The notes under the pieces: generated by a model
The model's input: only the letters and a program-made list of their open reading frames with translations
The model's database searches: none
Told to the model about the DNA's origin: nothing
Made by a program: the position numbers and the translations under genes
DNA from: Chara braunii
Lineage: Eukaryota > Streptophyta > Charophyceae > Charales > Characeae
Reading direction: 5' to 3'
Assembly: GCA_003427395.1 (NCBI GenBank)
Contig: BFEA01000175.1
Span: forward strand, 1,470,707 to 1,498,400
DNA length: 27,694 nt
In this document: one piece after another, positions 1 to 9,778 of the stretch
Position numbering within the stretch: position 1 is the first letter of the stretch
How the letters are laid out: every line of letters begins with the position of its first letter

Positions 1-25
1 AAAAAAAAAAAAAAAAAAAAAAAAA
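1..25 (+). repeat. Poly-A run at window edge
   Basis: Twenty-five A residues open the window. This could be the 3' tail of a plus-strand retroelement whose body lies before the window, or a simple A tract. It is in the wrong orientation to be the tail of the minus-strand LINE that follows. Confidence 0.6.
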
Positions 26-37
26 GTGATGCAGATT

Positions 38-79
38 CTATTAGGGGAGTTGTTAAGAGCATCCCCCCTCCCCTAATAG
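38..79. repeat. Perfect 12-bp inverted repeat
   Basis: CTATTAGGGGAG (38-49) is followed after 18 bases by its exact reverse complement CTCCCCTAATAG (68-79). It would form a stable stem-loop. It lies just after the poly-A run and just before a dispersed repeat. No function can be assigned. Confidence 0.7.
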
Positions 80-83
80 TCTC

Positions 84-124
84 TCCATTGGTGGGGAGCT
101 GCACCTGCAGGAAAACGGGTCCAG
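84..124. repeat. Dispersed repeat, copy 1 of 3
   Basis: This segment (TCCATTGGTGG ... ACGGGTCCAG) recurs at 14230-14270 and 15061-15104 with the same order of matching blocks: ATTGGTG, an AGC.ACAC-like block and CGGGTCCA. Read on the minus strand, the 15061 copy begins TGTTGGACCCGG, which resembles the start of many plant LTRs. No coding content is seen. Confidence 0.5.
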
Positions 125-313
125 CGCCCCATCCAGTTCACCAATTGGAAAAGAGTTTCATGAGCGAAACTGAGATCAGAGATCACTGTGCCTCGTCACC
201 CTATTCAGGGCGCCAGATATTCAACTTGCCCTAGCACAAATCCATTGCCATTCATCCTCACTCCTTGGCCTTTTTTCTACATTCCCAAGCCAAAACAGAC
301 TAGAGAACCAACC

Positions 314-955
314 TCATTCATACCCATACCAAGACCTGGGAACCAGACTTAGACCCGTGGGGGGAAAGGGATCAGGGAATTCTGCAGGTGGTCGTAATGG
401 AATTGCTGGGTCTACTTCACTCCAATCATTGAAGGACAGGTGGTCATTCTTTTCATCTGTCACTTGCCCCCTTTCCCACTTCACCTGACCCAATCGCCCA
501 CCCTGGTCCCCCCCAAACCAGCAACGATTAAAAACATGAATGTGATGCCAAATTGCTGCCTGAGATGAGAAAAATTGTATTTTCTCTCTAACTTGTTCCC
601 ATTTAATAGTGATATCTTCTTGAACTTGCTGTTTGATACTTCCAATAAATTCAGGGTCATTCAATCGTGTGCCGTCCAGTTCATGGGTGCACCTTCTCAT
701 CCAGATTGCCCGAAGGATGGCCCTCCTACCAATTGTGAACAGATTGAAGGTAAGGTCATCCGCCCGTTCAGGACCCCAGGCCTCAAGGAGCAACGCTTTC
801 CAGTCCCCGGGCCAGGAAAGGGATGTACGCAATTGTCCCCAAATCCTACCCCACAAACGCTATAACCATATTGCCCCAGGGCATTGAAGGAAGAAATGAT
901 TCATGGTTTCCGGTATGCATCTCGAGGGGAAAGTTGGCTTGCAAAACCTACACCG
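314..955 (-). pseudogene. LINE ORF2 C-terminus with zf-RVT zinc-binding region
   Basis: On the minus strand from 955 the reading is RRCRFCKPTFPSRC, then IPETMNHFFLQCPGAIW. This is the C..C...ET.(N/D)H.F..C..A..W pattern of the zf-RVT region found after the reverse transcriptase in plant LINE ORF2. An in-frame TAG follows at about 863. The frame is then open for 180 codons (856 to 314), with WMRRC and IKQQVQEDI stretches typical of the degenerate tail after zf-RVT. It is the 3' end of the large LINE. The zinc-binding residues are still visible, but the stop and the ruined upstream region make it non-functional. Assignment rests on motif spacing recognised by eye. Confidence 0.75.
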
Positions 956-2485
956 ACGTTAGGCATTACCTGTTTGTTCCAACCAGGCTCTATCAATGAT
1001 CCAAACATTGTAGGAAGACATCAGTGAGCAATTTGACACTGTAAGGATGCTATTTTGGCAGGCCTGGACTATATGTTCCTAAACCTTTTGATTGACCTCA
1101 ACCCTCCTCTGCTCACATTCAGATGCTTCATCCAGCGGCCTTCAACTCTATCTTTGATATTAAATTTCTGGCGGATTTGATCGTCCACGTATGCCATGAC
1201 CTGGAGTAGGAGCAAACCCTCCCCATTTGGTAAGTCCACCTTCAGGTGCTTGGGTATATTGCTAGGGTAGATATACGGGTATCCACCTTAAAAGTCAACC
1301 ATCTCAGCTTAACTCTTAAGACTCTGATTTTAAATATTTGGTTAACCCTCCTGATGTCTTCTTGCTGTCGAGGCTTCACAAACCTTCCATCTCCACGTCA
1401 TAGACCTCCATTAGAATGACCTCTGCAATGAAATACTCGACGACGTTCCCCACTATCCCAATTTGGTTCTTAATAGCCGCCCAGTCGCTTGAGAGCAACT
1501 TAGGACCCTTCTTAATATACTCGCCCATTATAGTGGAATTATGTCAATTATTTGGTCTAGGACTCCCTTCTGGTTGTTGAGGTTCCATTACTGAGCTTCT
1601 TGGGAGGAACAAAAAACGGTTCTCCAACCACATCAATGAGTCCACACTCTTAGGAGTGATTGGCGCTCACCTCCTAATATGTTCACAAACTAGACTGCTC
1701 CATGAGGTCGGTGGATTAAAAAAAAGGTGTTTAATCCGCTGTATGGAGAGGGTCGTAGATTCATAGCTTGAGTGGAGAGGTTAATAATACTGAACCCCCC
1801 TTTCGACTTATGTTGGAGCATTGATAGTCACACAACTTTACTAATAATCTGCGTAGCACCGCGAGCGTGTTTGCACCCCTTCACGTTCGCACGAATATGT
1901 TTGCACGTTCGTGTGAACAGCTCGCGAACATGTTCAGGCGAACATGATTTTTTTCCCGTATTTAAAAAAAAAAAAAAAAAAAAAAATCGGTTTTTGATTT
2001 TTCACTCATGATTGGCTACGAATTTAAATATGACTCCAAGGCAGAAGTTGCTTGTATTTTTATTTTACATAAAGTATATTTTTTTCAGATTTTTATGATA
2101 AACGTTTTTTTTTTTTTTTAAGTTTGTGTTCGGGTAAACATGTTTGCGTTCTCCTCCGTTCCCGAACACGGTGCTACGTAACTAATAATATTTTTATATT
2201 CATGATTCCCTTGCGACTATAATGCATATAGTTATCCCTTAAGTATCGTAAGAGTTGATTTGTACATAGCCCATATTATTGATTTATACCATGTGGAGGT
2301 GAGAGCCACAATATTAATAGTTAGAGTCATCCCAAGATAGATCTATCTCGGTCTTTCCACAATTCTAATTTAGTCTTAACCTATTACATGATTCATTCAT
2401 TGTTAGTTGTTGTTTTTCCAACCGTGGATAAAATGATCTCTATAACTCTGATAGGAGATTCTAAGGGAATCCACTTGATGTGAGG
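956..2485 (-). pseudogene. Decayed LINE connector between RT and zf-RVT
   Basis: This is where the ORF2 connector should lie. Short coding-like pieces remain on the minus strand: a YSVKLLTD segment near 1040, resembling the YSVKS.Y motif just before zf-RVT, and a stretch around 1150-1250 reading KHLKVDLPNGEGL and QIRQKFNIKDRVEGRW. A further open piece near 1390-1500 (DWAAIKNQIGIVGNVVEYF) could not be assigned. Frames change repeatedly. The segment is interrupted by the foldback element at 1849-2180. Confidence 0.4.
1849..2180. mobile_element. 332-bp foldback / MITE with 9-bp target duplication
   Basis: The nine-base sequence ACTAATAAT occurs immediately outside both ends (1840-1848 and 2181-2189), a likely target-site duplication. 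The inner ends carry inverted CGTAGCACCG (left, 1852-1861) and CGGTGCTACG (right, 2169-2178). The arms are long imperfect inverted repeats, rich in GTTCG/CGAAC and ACATGTT motifs, and include an A run at 1964-1986 on the left matched by a T run at about 2107-2119 on the right. A 9-bp duplication suggests a Mutator-like origin; an 8-bp hAT reading is also possible. No transposase is encoded. It sits inside LINE ORF2 and so is younger than it. Confidence 0.7.
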
Positions 2486-3290
2486 TTATTTTTGGGGTCT
2501 CGCTCTCTGATAATGGATCCACCAACCCAGGGTCTTTGTACCCCAATTTACTTCCATATCTGACAACCGGCAAAATGAATCCATAATTTTTTTAAGTAGA
2601 TATAAATTAATTTGTGGGGTATCGACCATCAATGAGAGGTCATCAAGAAATAATAAGCATATAGAGATGACCTCCTTAAGAATAGATGAAATGTGAATCC
2701 GTTCAATATTTTTGTTATGCCTTAAATTATTTGTCAGATCTTTCATAATAACAAATAAAAATGAGGCAATTGGATCTCTTTGTCTGACAGACCTTTAGGG
2801 TGATATCGACGGTGCTATATTTTCATTTACTATTACCAGTGTTGTGGTATTCTTATGAAGAATATCAATCTATTTTCTAAAACAATGGTCAAAATCAAAT
2901 TTCTTTATACATTTATGGAAAAAAAAACATTCAACATGATTGTAAGTCATTTCAAATTCAATAAAAATAAAGGCAGCAGTATGTTCGAACTCGCGAGAGA
3001 GTTTAATTAGCTAACTCACAGATATTGTCTGAATATTCCCTTTTTGTATAAACCCAATTCGAGAAGGTTGAATTGTATCCGCATAAATTTATTCATTCAA
3101 TTTGTCAAGTCTTTGACTACCAACTTATACACTATTGTAAGGAGTCTAATAGGGAGGTCGTTTCGCATACGTATTTTTTGCCTCTTTTCTATACAACAGA
3201 GTGAGGACCCCTTAACCCAATATATCTCTCATTTGACCTGTCATCTATATTGGCTGATAAAAGTTCATGAGGTAAAAAAAAAAAACACAT
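2486..3290 (-). pseudogene. LINE reverse transcriptase domain, inactive
   Basis: Minus-strand translation recovers the RT motifs in order. About 3250-3130: GVLTLLYRKE, then LPIRLLTIVYKLVVKDLTN, equivalent to RPI.LL...YK...K.L.NR. About 3085: SRIGFIQKGNIQ, equivalent to Q.GF..GR.I. About 2970: FIFIEFEMTYNHV, motif A. About 2790: RSVRQRDPIASFLFVI, equivalent to the RG.RQGDPLSP.LF motif. At 2639-2650: FLDD, equivalent to FADD, followed by a helix ending MEVNW. One frame runs from about 3085 to 2486 with three in-frame stops; upstream pieces are shifted. In motif A the expected Asp is Glu and the second Asp is Asn, so catalysis is lost. An L1-like clade is likely; family identification is strong. 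Confidence 0.88.
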
Positions 3291-3979
3291 AATGTCTCTT
3301 AAAGGTTTTTAGGTAGGTCGTCAATACCTGAAGTTTTCTCTTTTTTTATTAACATGAGAGTTATCCATATTTTTCTTTAGTAAGTGAATTTTCTATTTGT
3401 TTTTTTTGTTCATCTAACGTAATGTTAGCTATTGGTTTCAATAAGTCATACATCTTTACACTATAGTGATCACTTGGAATAAGCTCATTTTCTGACAAGA
3501 AGAGTTAAAAAAAAAAATTATCTTGCAATTTAGGTACAAACCGTTGTTGAAGTGGCTCAGGGTTCCTCTAACTGGTGAGGGTGGGTTAGTGCTTCAACAA
3601 TTGTCCTATTTGTACAAGCTTTAGCTATAGCAAAATACCTTGCATCCATAGCTCCTCTATCTGATGTTTTCTGATATTACCACGAATCCTAACACCCTAT
3701 TATTGTTACTTCATTTTAGAGAGCAATTGATTATTTAATTCTTTTACCTCTTGAGTGACTACTTCATTGTATTTGATATCTTCATATTTAATCTCATGGA
3801 TTTGACGTTGTTAATTTTTTTCTTCAAGTTCAAGTTTCTTACAATTGTTTTTTTTATGAATGTCTTTCAACAACTATTAATTTTGAATATTCATTGCATT
3901 TACGGCCTAAGAAAGTTAGATCATTGTTGAACCATTTCATGTTATGTTGAATTGTGATCTTTTGTTCCTTCTTGAATGT
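3291..3979 (-). pseudogene. LINE linker between endonuclease and RT
   Basis: By position this AT-rich stretch should encode the poorly conserved linker of ORF2. I see no recognisable motif, and all frames are broken. The assignment is by context only. Confidence 0.35.
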
Positions 3980-4671
3980 CTATACATCATTGAGATGTAT
4001 TCTGAACTGGTGAATTTTCATGCGCGATGCGCTTAAATTACAAAAACCTCTACCCTGGTCCGACTTCTTTCTAAGAGAAAGAATCACCATACACATTGCA
4101 TGGTCTAAGCCATGTAGTGGGCTGCGAGGCGAAATGTTTGCTACTTGAAATGCCCCATAAATCTCTTTTGACAGCAAAATCATATCAATACGAGACTTGG
4201 TGCTCATCCGCGATTAATGTTTCTGAAACAAGTGAAAGTGCATTTAGAAAGGTTCATCTTTCTAAAAGAGTTTAAAAGATTTAACTATTGAGCCAAGCTA
4301 ACGATTATAAGTTCGTCGGTTTCCACGTACGTGGGGTACATAGAGGGAATACGCCATCGATCTAAGTGTCTATCCGAGGCAACATTGAATCCCCCACAAT
4401 AATCATAGAAATGCCTACTGACATCTGAGGGTATTTCTTCAAAAAAATGTTACCTCTCTCCCACCTCATTAGGCTCATAGACACATAGGACACTGACTAC
4501 TTCCAACTCCAACATAGCTAGGACACAAACCCACCGGCCTTCCACCTTATCCACTTCACAATTAATCGGTTCCACTCTAGACCCCATTGGGATCCAAATT
4601 ATCACCGCCCACACTTTCAGGTTAGGACATGTGCTCTGAAGGTTGTATGTGGCCCTTCTTATTTGTGACAA
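3980..4671 (-). pseudogene. LINE APE-type endonuclease domain, inactive
   Basis: Reading the minus strand from 4671: VWAVIIWIP, then VEGRWVCVL, then SVLCVYEPNEVGER, which matches the GR...V...NVYAPN...R pattern. After one stop at 4450 the same frame continues HFFEEIPSDV and CGGFNVASDRHLDRW. This is the G(G)DFN motif with the Asp deleted. After a frameshift between about 4340 and 4207, the final part reads STKSRIDMILLSKE (the SRID motif), GLDHAMCMVILSL (SDH with Ser changed to Leu) and GRGFCNLS. These are the ordered motifs of the exonuclease-endonuclease-phosphatase fold that nicks target DNA in LINEs. The first 40 or so residues are missing; the nad4 fragment lies where they should be. Confidence 0.85.
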
Positions 4672-4687
4672 TGGTTGTGACTATCTG

Positions 4688-4879
4688 TATTATGTTTTTT
4701 TAAGATTTTCAATACCAATGTTTCCAGAAGCTACTCTTTATTTCACTCCTTTCATTTATACTCTTAGTGTGATTGCTATAATATATACTTCCTTAACTAC
4801 ATTAAGAAAAATCGATCTGAAAAAGATCATTGCATATTCTTCAGTAGCTCACATGAATTTTGTCACTATTGGCATGTTT
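4688..4879 (+). pseudogene. nad4: Mitochondrial nad4 fragment (NUMT-like), about 62 codons
   Basis: The plus frame reads [51 protein letters not shown] and NFVTIGMF without a stop. This is the well-conserved central part of NADH dehydrogenase subunit 4, a proton-pumping membrane subunit of respiratory complex I. The lysine-rich KK segment followed by AYSSVAHM is diagnostic. Only about 62 of some 495 residues are present; homology fades at about 4688 and stops after GMF at 4879. The fragment lies antisense to the LINE and abuts its endonuclease remnant. Y, V and F in LYF, LSV and MNF match liverwort/moss proteins as I remember them; angiosperms have C, A and L. It is a transferred organelle fragment, not a functional gene. 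Confidence 0.9.
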
Positions 4880-5930
4880 CAGATAACATCATACCACTTT
4901 TTCCCATCTACTATTTTAGTTGGTCGTAAATGGTCTGCCTCTTTTCGTACTTAGCAGAGGCTAAATCGTTAACGTTTAAAGATCTTAAGTTAATGTGTGC
5001 ATCCCTCCTCAACAATTTCCAAGTTTTAGCGTTATTATACAAAGCATCAATTACCTTATAGCCTTTTATTGCCTCATAAACAATCAACCACTAACAAACA
5101 CAGTCATTGTTTTTCTAAGGAAATGAAATAGGTGTTACCTGAGAGGCATGAGATGACAACCCTTGCCATGAACCAGAATCCAACGGACCCCCAAGCATCA
5201 ACATACCGTGCGCTAATAGTCTGACCAGCAGTGTACTCACATCCATCTCTGACCAAAATTTACTCGTTTTTACATTTAGGAGTTGCAATTCTATTAGAGC
5301 TTCCTATCCAAAACACCTAAGCTTCACCTGTTGTGTACCCTTGTATGTTAAGTAAATATCTCGTTCATCCAATCACTGTACCTCGTGAGTGACTGTGAGA
5401 ATACTTGTTCTCCCCCCAAGATAATTATTTTTAATAAACCTCATTACTTTATGCCTAAGGAGAGATTTTCCTGCCAAACGGCCCGTGATGGAGGATAAAG
5501 AGAGAACGGGTGACATAATACCAAGCTACTTAAACCACCAGTAGTGCCGCGCGACCCAGATTTGCCTAGTTGGTAACCACCAGTAGTGTCGCGCACCCAG
5601 TGGCTCAGATATGTCCACTTCCTAAAAATCTCCCTTGTGCCTGACCGGTAAGACTACAATTCCTGTTTTTGTAGGAGAGAGCTTTCCCTTGCCTTTGGCC
5701 ATCAGGTGTCGTAATCGTTGTCTTGTACTTATAAGTTTACATTATAAAGATAGGGGTGATGATAGAGGTGATGGTATATTATGCACTTCGTCAATTTCAT
5801 CTACATATTCCTCCTATTGTTCCTTGTTTGGAAAATCCTCTATGAGGTCAACCACCAATACTTCAAGGTCAGCCTGAATGTGACCATTCCCATGAAGTAG
5901 TTATGGCAGTTGTTCACTATCTTCATGTCC
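4880..5930. other. Unassigned stretch with a short direct repeat
   Basis: No recognised gene. On the minus strand about 5115-5420 is coding-like (for example KFWSEMDVSTLLVRLLAHGM, with two in-frame stops upstream), and an overlapping frame reads CEYTAGQTISARYVDAWGSV. Neither matches a family I know. A direct repeat, AACCACCAGTAGTG(C/T)CGCGC, starts at about 5534 and again at about 5575. It could be LINE ORF1-ORF2 spacer or another old insertion. Confidence 0.3.
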
Positions 5931-7978
5931 CTAACTCCCATCCTCTAGGACCTTTCTTGTTGCTCTCTCCTTTCCCCCTACAACATTATGGCTCACACCA
6001 TAATTTAATATCGTTGAATATATTGAATGCATTGTAGACCAGGAAGCTCCAACCTTTGTTCCTTCTCTTTGTTTTCCCTCTCTTTTTGCATAGCGTCTAA
6101 CCTTGATTCCTTCTTCTTGTTCCCCCTTCCCCCTTTTTTTGCATAGCATTAGTACCCCATCATGTATCACAGGCATCATTACCCTGATCCTCGTTATTTT
6201 TCAAAGTTTTAGAGTAATCCTCCCTAGCTTGAACCCTCTCTCCTACTTTTTCCTGAGAGTCAGCGTCCCCACCTCCCTTGTCTTCGCTAGAACCCCAACA
6301 TCAGGACCGTTCCTTCCTTACTGAACATCAGTTGCCCCTCCTGTGGGTAAACATTCAACTTTGATTTGCCGCCCAATAATACAGAAAAACTTCTTTTTGC
6401 AATTCTCTTTGTCATTGATTCAAGCAACATTGCCCCAACTGCGGTGGGAGACAAGGATAATTTGTCTGCTGTTTGATTTTTGTTTTGTTCTCATTCAATG
6501 ACTTTCTAGTTATGCCTAATCTCATCATGGCTATGCCTAGTCCCGTTATTGGTCTGTTGTATTCGAGGGAACAGAAAGAACTTCCTCTCACCAATAAGTT
6601 ATGATATAATATCTTTCAGTCTTTACCTCTCTCCATTCTCTTTTGTGCAAGGAAGGGATAATGCTTTATTCATGAGGGCGGTGTCCACAGACTGTTCCAC
6701 ATGCTGCAATGTGTCCATCTGTTTTTTCATTTTTCATTAAACATCTTCATTATCGGCCAAGTCCATTGCATACATTCCTTGAAAACGTTATACTGGTGAG
6801 CCATATACCCTGCCACTGAAATTGAGCATCATGCCCTGCTGATTTGTGTTATTTTCCCCTCCATCAATTTGTTCCTCTACTAGACAATCTGCACACCTAC
6901 TATCATAAAATTCCTCCTCATGAAGCACCCGATGTTATTTTTCATCCTTTTTTTTCTTATCTTGAATAAATAAGGGTTGGAAGCAGTTTTGTAACCTAGG
7001 AAGATGCTTTGTTCCTTCAACCATCCTGTGATTAAGCCTGATCAAGGCAATCGGAAGGAGTTTCACACTGATTTCCTCCGAGGTAGCCCCTGTGGGGCCC
7101 CATTCTAAAAAACCGCTTTCACGTTGTTACTGCTACTAATAAGTAGGACTAGATCCCATAACACTTGTGACTAGAGCTATCTGCCATCTCCGCATGATTT
7201 TTTTTCAAGTTGTAAACTAACCAGTCTGCTACCCGGAACATAATTGTGTGAAGATCTCAGGTTACTCATGCATCGTCTTCGCTTGCTGATAACACTTGTC
7301 GAGGTAGAGAGAAAGAGTCCAATACCTCCACGACCATCAACTTCAGGCCCCAGATGTCCCTGAGCGGATCTACTTCCATTAGACGACATCAACCCCCAAC
7401 CCGAGGCTTTGAGACCCTTCCATTAGCCCACCACATGTCTCATCACTCATCCCCTCATACTCTTCGTTTGTCCCCCCCACCACTTGCACGATTCTGGCCC
7501 GTGTTCTGTTGAAAGGGGGATCCTTTTGTTTAGTTGTCTCTTTCTTTTCACTTCCCTCCACTTAGATGTCCCAACAATACTATCCTTGGGCAAATAGTCT
7601 CCTGCCCATAGGTGTAACACTCTCTTGCCTTCACCTGATGGAGGGACAACCATACCTTTTTGTTTCTTGCCCCTTTCGTTCCCCATCCCAGATTGCATTT
7701 TTTTTATTATCCTCTGTCATGTTCCCTTGTACACTATGCACACCTCCTTTTATAATATTGTCAATCAATCCTGTTGATGTTGTCATCTGCCCATGATTAC
7801 CTAGAGCACTATGGGAAGTTCCTCCAACGCTTGAAGAAGTCTGTCCTGTTCTGGCCACGTGTCCTTGAATACCGGGACACTGGGCTGCACTTGCCCATTC
7901 AATGGTTGTGGAGGTTGAAGAGGTGGCAATCAACCCACGGGTGGTCGGGGGACTTCTGGAAATCCTTTCCAGCCCCAT
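5931..7978 (-). pseudogene. LINE ORF1 C-terminal remnants
   Basis: Several overlapping open stretches lie on the minus strand (7978-7631, 7698-7379, 7392-7177, 6594-6412, 6179-5931). They are rich in Lys, Arg, Glu, Gly, Ser and Pro. One frame reads LPPLQPPQPLNGQVQPSVPV, the low-complexity composition usual after the zinc knuckle in plant LINE ORF1. Frames alternate, so several indels have accumulated. TTTTTGCATAGC is repeated at about 6085 and 6137. No domain can be named; assignment is by position between the zinc knuckle and the endonuclease. Confidence 0.45.
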
Positions 7979-7982
7979 CCCA

Positions 7983-8220
7983 CTAGTTAGCCATTTTGAT
8001 TAAGATCCTCACAATAAACCCAACCCTCATGTCCCGACACTGCTGTAAGCTAGCGGTGGGTTCTAAGAGGATCTCGTTTGAGACGAAGATCAGGAGGGAC
8101 AACATACGGAGGCTGTGACGAATAAACATATTTAGTATTAAGGTGATCGTACACCCTGCACTTAAATACCAGGGGCGGAACATATGTGTAGTGTGAATCT
8201 GATAGACTCATCCCCACATC
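7983..8220 (-). pseudogene. LINE ORF1 zinc-knuckle region, decayed
   Basis: The minus strand reads SDSHYTYVPPLVFKCRVYDH, then LNTKYVYSSQPPYVVPPDLR and LKRDPLRTH. The layout fits the Y..LP..C..CG..GH....C zinc knuckle followed by P.D.R.G.WLR in plant LINE ORF1 proteins. Only the first Cys and the His position remain, so RNA or DNA binding would be lost. The coding sense continues on the other side of the 764-bp element: joining the flanks at one TTAA gives a sequence resembling the usual end of the DUF4283 domain. This supports that element being an insertion into ORF1. Confidence 0.55.
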
Positions 8221-8984
8221 TTAAGCCGCTAGTACCTTTGAGTTTGCCTTCCCGAACCAGTCAGCGGCTGGTTGCCAACGCTGGGGGAGGGCAAGCCGAA
8301 GGAATAAGATCGTCGTTGTCGTTGAGGGGAAAAAAAAAAAAAAAAAAAAAGAAGTAAATGAAACGCAATTGAAAAGGTCAATAAAACAAAACAAGAAAGA
8401 AGGAAATGAACCGCGCCTTACACGCGAGAACAAACAAAAAACGAAGCAATAGTACCACAGACCTCGCTAAATACTCACCTAATGTATAAAACGAGAATGG
8501 ATCTACCACATCAAATATGGAAATATACACCACAAAACCAATAAAATATATTAAAAAAAAATGAAAAGCGCCTAACACGCGAGGACAAAACAAAAATGAA
8601 GCTATCGTACCACGGGTTTGCTCTGTATTCACCCAACGTTCAAAACGAGAACGAATCTACCGTAAGAACACGGCAACATACACCGCAAGCCAAAAAAGGA
8701 AAGAAAAAATTGAAACACACCACCTGTTAGTGACAATGAGACAATATCAGTAACGTATCTGTTGCCCGTATTTCGTCGTTTTTTCTTTTGAGGGGGGGGG
8801 TCCGTATTCCCTCATGTCAATGTTGTTTTTCTTCTTTTTCTTTTTCTACGAGTTTCTTTAGACAAAAAAACGAAAAAACAATTGCAGCCTTTGCTCTTTC
8901 CAAGACCGGCCCAAAGCTGTGGAGCCACCTTCCGGCATGCTCAGAGGCTGAAAAATAAAGTTGGGAAAGGTACTGGCGGTTTAA
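8221..8984. mobile_element. 764-bp TTAA-flanked element with terminal inverted repeats
   Basis: The left end is TTAA followed by GCCGCTAGTACCTTT (8221-8239). The right end, read inward on the minus strand, is TTAA followed by ACCGCCAGTACCTTT (8966-8984). Thirteen of 15 terminal bases match, and each end is bounded by TTAA. This is the arrangement of piggyBac-like elements (TTAA target); a PIF/Harbinger origin with a TAA target is the alternative. No transposase is encoded, so it would be non-autonomous. It splits the LINE ORF1 between the DUF4283-like domain and the zinc knuckle. Its interior holds a 21-base A run (8330-8350) and a 155-bp tandem duplication. Confidence 0.65.
8405..8705. repeat. 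155-bp tandem duplication inside the TTAA element
   Basis: Unit 1 begins at about 8405 (AATGAACCGCGCC) and unit 2 at about 8560 (AATGAAAAGCGCC). Both contain, in order, ACACGCGAG.ACAAA, GTACCAC, ACTCACC or ATTCACCCAA, AAAACGAGAA, ATCTACC and ATACACC. Divergence is around a quarter of positions by eye, so the duplication is old. Confidence 0.7.
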
Positions 8985-9025
8985 ACGGGATGATATCATC
9001 AATTGAAACAACTTGTTTTTTTTAG

Positions 9026-9480
9026 CAAATCCAACGCAAGCATCAGATAGTCGTCCCTTTTGGCCTCATAGGTGGACAGCGGGTCACTGAAGTCAATGAT
9101 TTTGAATTATTGTTCAAAATTGTGAATAAACGTTGTCAGCACCTCAATGGGGATGTGCCTAAACTTTACCCATAAATAATCTCTCATTAGTTGGTCATGT
9201 TTCTCGTCCATACCTACTTTCTTAGACAACCATGGGTAAATTCGAACTTCACAGCGGTCACAATGCATTTTTCTCCATCCATCCATCTTAATTTTATGTT
9301 GGTCAAACAAATTCAACACCGTAAAGACTGTGGGAGAAATTGGTTGGATGAGCAAAATTTTCATCACTCCTTATCGCCCGTACTTCGAGGAGTCTAACGT
9401 TTTAGAAATAAACTTAATCTTATCACGACATATGGGAAGCCTCAACGTAAACAATCTAGTTACTAGCGTATTTTGATATA
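9026..9480 (-). pseudogene. LINE ORF1 DUF4283-like domain
   Basis: The minus strand reads NTLVTRLFTLRLPICRDKIK near 9480, then after a frame change GWRKMHCDRCEVRIYPWLSK and DYLWVKFRHIPIEVLTTF, and finally FKIIDFSDPLSTYEAKRDDY. This matches the DUF4283 layout in plant LINE ORF1 and related gag-like proteins: an LVG+......P motif, a central W...... V.+..PW block, then VWVRF..LPLE.W and a conserved ID.....T. The domain is thought to act in RNA binding or particle formation. A segment of 86 codons (9367 to 9107) is open; the start is shifted and there are stops upstream. Confidence 0.65.
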
Positions 9481-9662
9481 AACCGCATCACGCTGCACCA
9501 ATTTGTCCGTGGGATAAGTCTTCGTTAAGTTTTTTTTACCTCCCTACTCAGTAGCAAGTTGTTCAGATGGAATGAAGAAAAGCGAAAGGAAATAAGTTCT
9601 CGCAGATGAGAGATTCCGAAATCGAACTTGTTGTTTTTATAGAGAAAAATCCGAGGGGCCTA

Positions 9663-9748
9663 TTGTTGGGCACTTGATATTGAGAGTTTTGTTTTGCAAT
9701 CACTCTCTCACTTTTTGTGCTCATGATGGTTTCTTAGTGCCCTAACAA
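9663..9748. repeat. 86-bp unit with 12-13-bp terminal inverted repeats
   Basis: TTGTTGGGCACT (9663-9674) is matched by AGTGCCCTAACAA (9736-9748), an inverted repeat with one extra base. The unit lies between the acidic ORF1 start and the DUF4283-like domain of the LINE. It may be a very small MITE; I could not find a convincing target duplication. Confidence 0.45.
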
Positions 9749-9778
9749 AATGAAGCGTATCTATTGGCTAGTCGCATT

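Noticed and set aside
4643-4951. 103-codon plus frame as a complete gene
   Set aside because: Only the central 62 codons are nad4-like; the start codon and the last 24 codons lie in unrelated sequence. It is a fragment, not a new gene.
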